Source of the DNA: Olavius algarvensis spirochete endosymbiont
Lineage (GTDB): Bacteria > Spirochaetota > Spirochaetia > DSM-2461
Reading direction: 5' to 3'
Length of the DNA: 64,000 bases
Assembly: GCA_900608495.1 (NCBI GenBank)
Contig: UWYT01000029.1
Span: 1-64,000, forward strand
Shown piece after piece: positions 63,659 through 64,000 of the stretch; within the stretch, counting starts at the first letter, position 1, and every line of letters begins with the position of its first letter. The notes under the pieces are model-generated. The model ran no database searches. It worked only from the letters and a program-made list of their open reading frames with translations, and was not told where the DNA came from. The position numbers and the translations under genes are program-made.

Positions 63659-64000
63659 ATGATAATAAATGCTTCATCTTTAATAAAGGCCATCGAATCC
63701 ATAGACGATTCTGACTGTCGGATAACGAATCGCCAGAGAGTTTCCGGCGGAGATATAAACAGATGCTTCAAACTCACTCTCTCTTCAGGCAGGGTGTTTT
63801 TCCTCAAGGAGAATCAATCTTCGCTTGTTCACATGTTCGCCGCTGAATCTGCGGGTTTGCTCGAATTAGCCGATGCTGCCAAAGGGATAGAGGGCATATT
63901 CGTGCCCAAACCTTTCGCATGGGGATTAGATGGCGGTCGTTCCTTTCTTTTGATGGAGTACATTAATCAGGGTAGGCTAACTTCGAGTACTTCCTTCGGT
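63659..64000 (+). CDS. Fructosamine kinase (FN3K) family protein, 3' end beyond the window
   Basis: 114 codons are visible from ATG 63659. They match the start of the FN3K/ketosamine-3-kinase family: RVSGGDINRCFKLTLSSGRV, FFLKENQSSLVHMFAAESAG, VPKPFAWGLDGGRSFLLMEY. These correspond to the glycine-rich loop, the ATP-binding lysine (FLKEN) and the hinge of the aminoglycoside-kinase-like fold. The enzyme phosphorylates sugars bound to protein amines so that the adduct breaks down. The catalytic loop lies beyond the window, so activity cannot be checked. No Shine-Dalgarno sequence. Confidence 0.88.
   Translation, partial: MIINASSLIKAIESIDDSDCRITNRQRVSGGDINRCFKLTLSSGRVFFLKENQSSLVHMFAAESAGLLELADAAKGIEGIFVPKPFAWGLDGGRSFLLMEYINQGRLTSSTSFG

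Noticed and set aside
1-64000. tRNA, rRNA, CRISPR, insertion sequences or prophage
   Set aside because: I looked for CCA-ended cloverleaf patterns, regularly spaced repeats, transposase or integrase motifs and phage genes and saw none.

Overview
The window is a gene-dense bacterial chromosome segment (about 44 protein genes in 64 kb, GC around 47-50 %). Paired SppA, RND pump, beta-barrel-type outer membrane proteins and lipoproteins point to a double-membrane organism. A spirochaete is the best guess: a MurE whose substrate motif is DDPH rather than the DNPR of diaminopimelate enzymes (spirochaetes often use ornithine), citramalate synthase beside LeuA, a TAXI-TRAP transporter, many secreted repeat proteins and the long form of NDP kinase. 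There is no rRNA or tRNA in the window, so this placement is inference. No prophage, insertion sequence, CRISPR array or plasmid gene is visible.

Layout. 1-8086 (minus strand): one tightly packed operon reading histidine kinase, NarL-type response regulator, FlhG/MinD-like ATPase with a helical C-terminal half, proA, proB, a 76-residue protein and a secreted S49 (SppA-type) protease with a barrel-like N-terminal domain, cut by the window edge. 8201-12390 (plus): an RND efflux pair, divergent from the two-component genes that may control it. 12387-15829: a divergent diguanylate cyclase / HD-GYP phosphodiesterase pair sharing a repeated promoter motif. 15972-20682 (plus): TAXI-TRAP transporter, Cof-type HAD phosphatase and TrmJ-type tRNA methyltransferase. 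20758-25818: FapA-like DUF342 protein, a PF04339 acyltransferase-like protein coupled to a J-domain protein, ndk, radC. 25819-26573: a 755-base stretch with no credible protein gene but a dense chain of hairpins. 26574-33027: lipoate ligase family protein, barrel-like outer membrane protein, ddl, secreted propeller-like protein, PAP2-related membrane protein, murE. 33289-43306: topA, cimA-leuA, PduO-type cobalamin adenosyltransferase, ftsH, gltS. 43315-47879: hflC/hflK (minus) and metG (plus) around a 345-base gene-free region. 47978-57591: FemAB-like protein followed by a three-gene envelope cluster (barrel + transglutaminase-like + TPR; lipoprotein with Ig-like repeats; Ig-like + FN3 + LVIVD propeller). 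57569-63633 (minus): trmL, rel, prmC, prfA, rhomboid protease, exoA. 63659-64000: start of a fructosamine-kinase family gene.

Most genes are housekeeping. The parts least explained by known systems are the three-gene envelope cluster at 49.2-57.6 kb, the candidate structured RNA at about 26.0-26.5 kb and the kinase-ATPase-proline-protease operon at 1-8 kb. Seven of eight convergent gene pairs overlap or lie within 22 bases, leaving almost no room for intrinsic terminators. Several genes lack a Shine-Dalgarno sequence, and for metG, exoA and the FN3K-like gene the predicted -10 box sits so close to the start codon that leaderless transcripts are likely.
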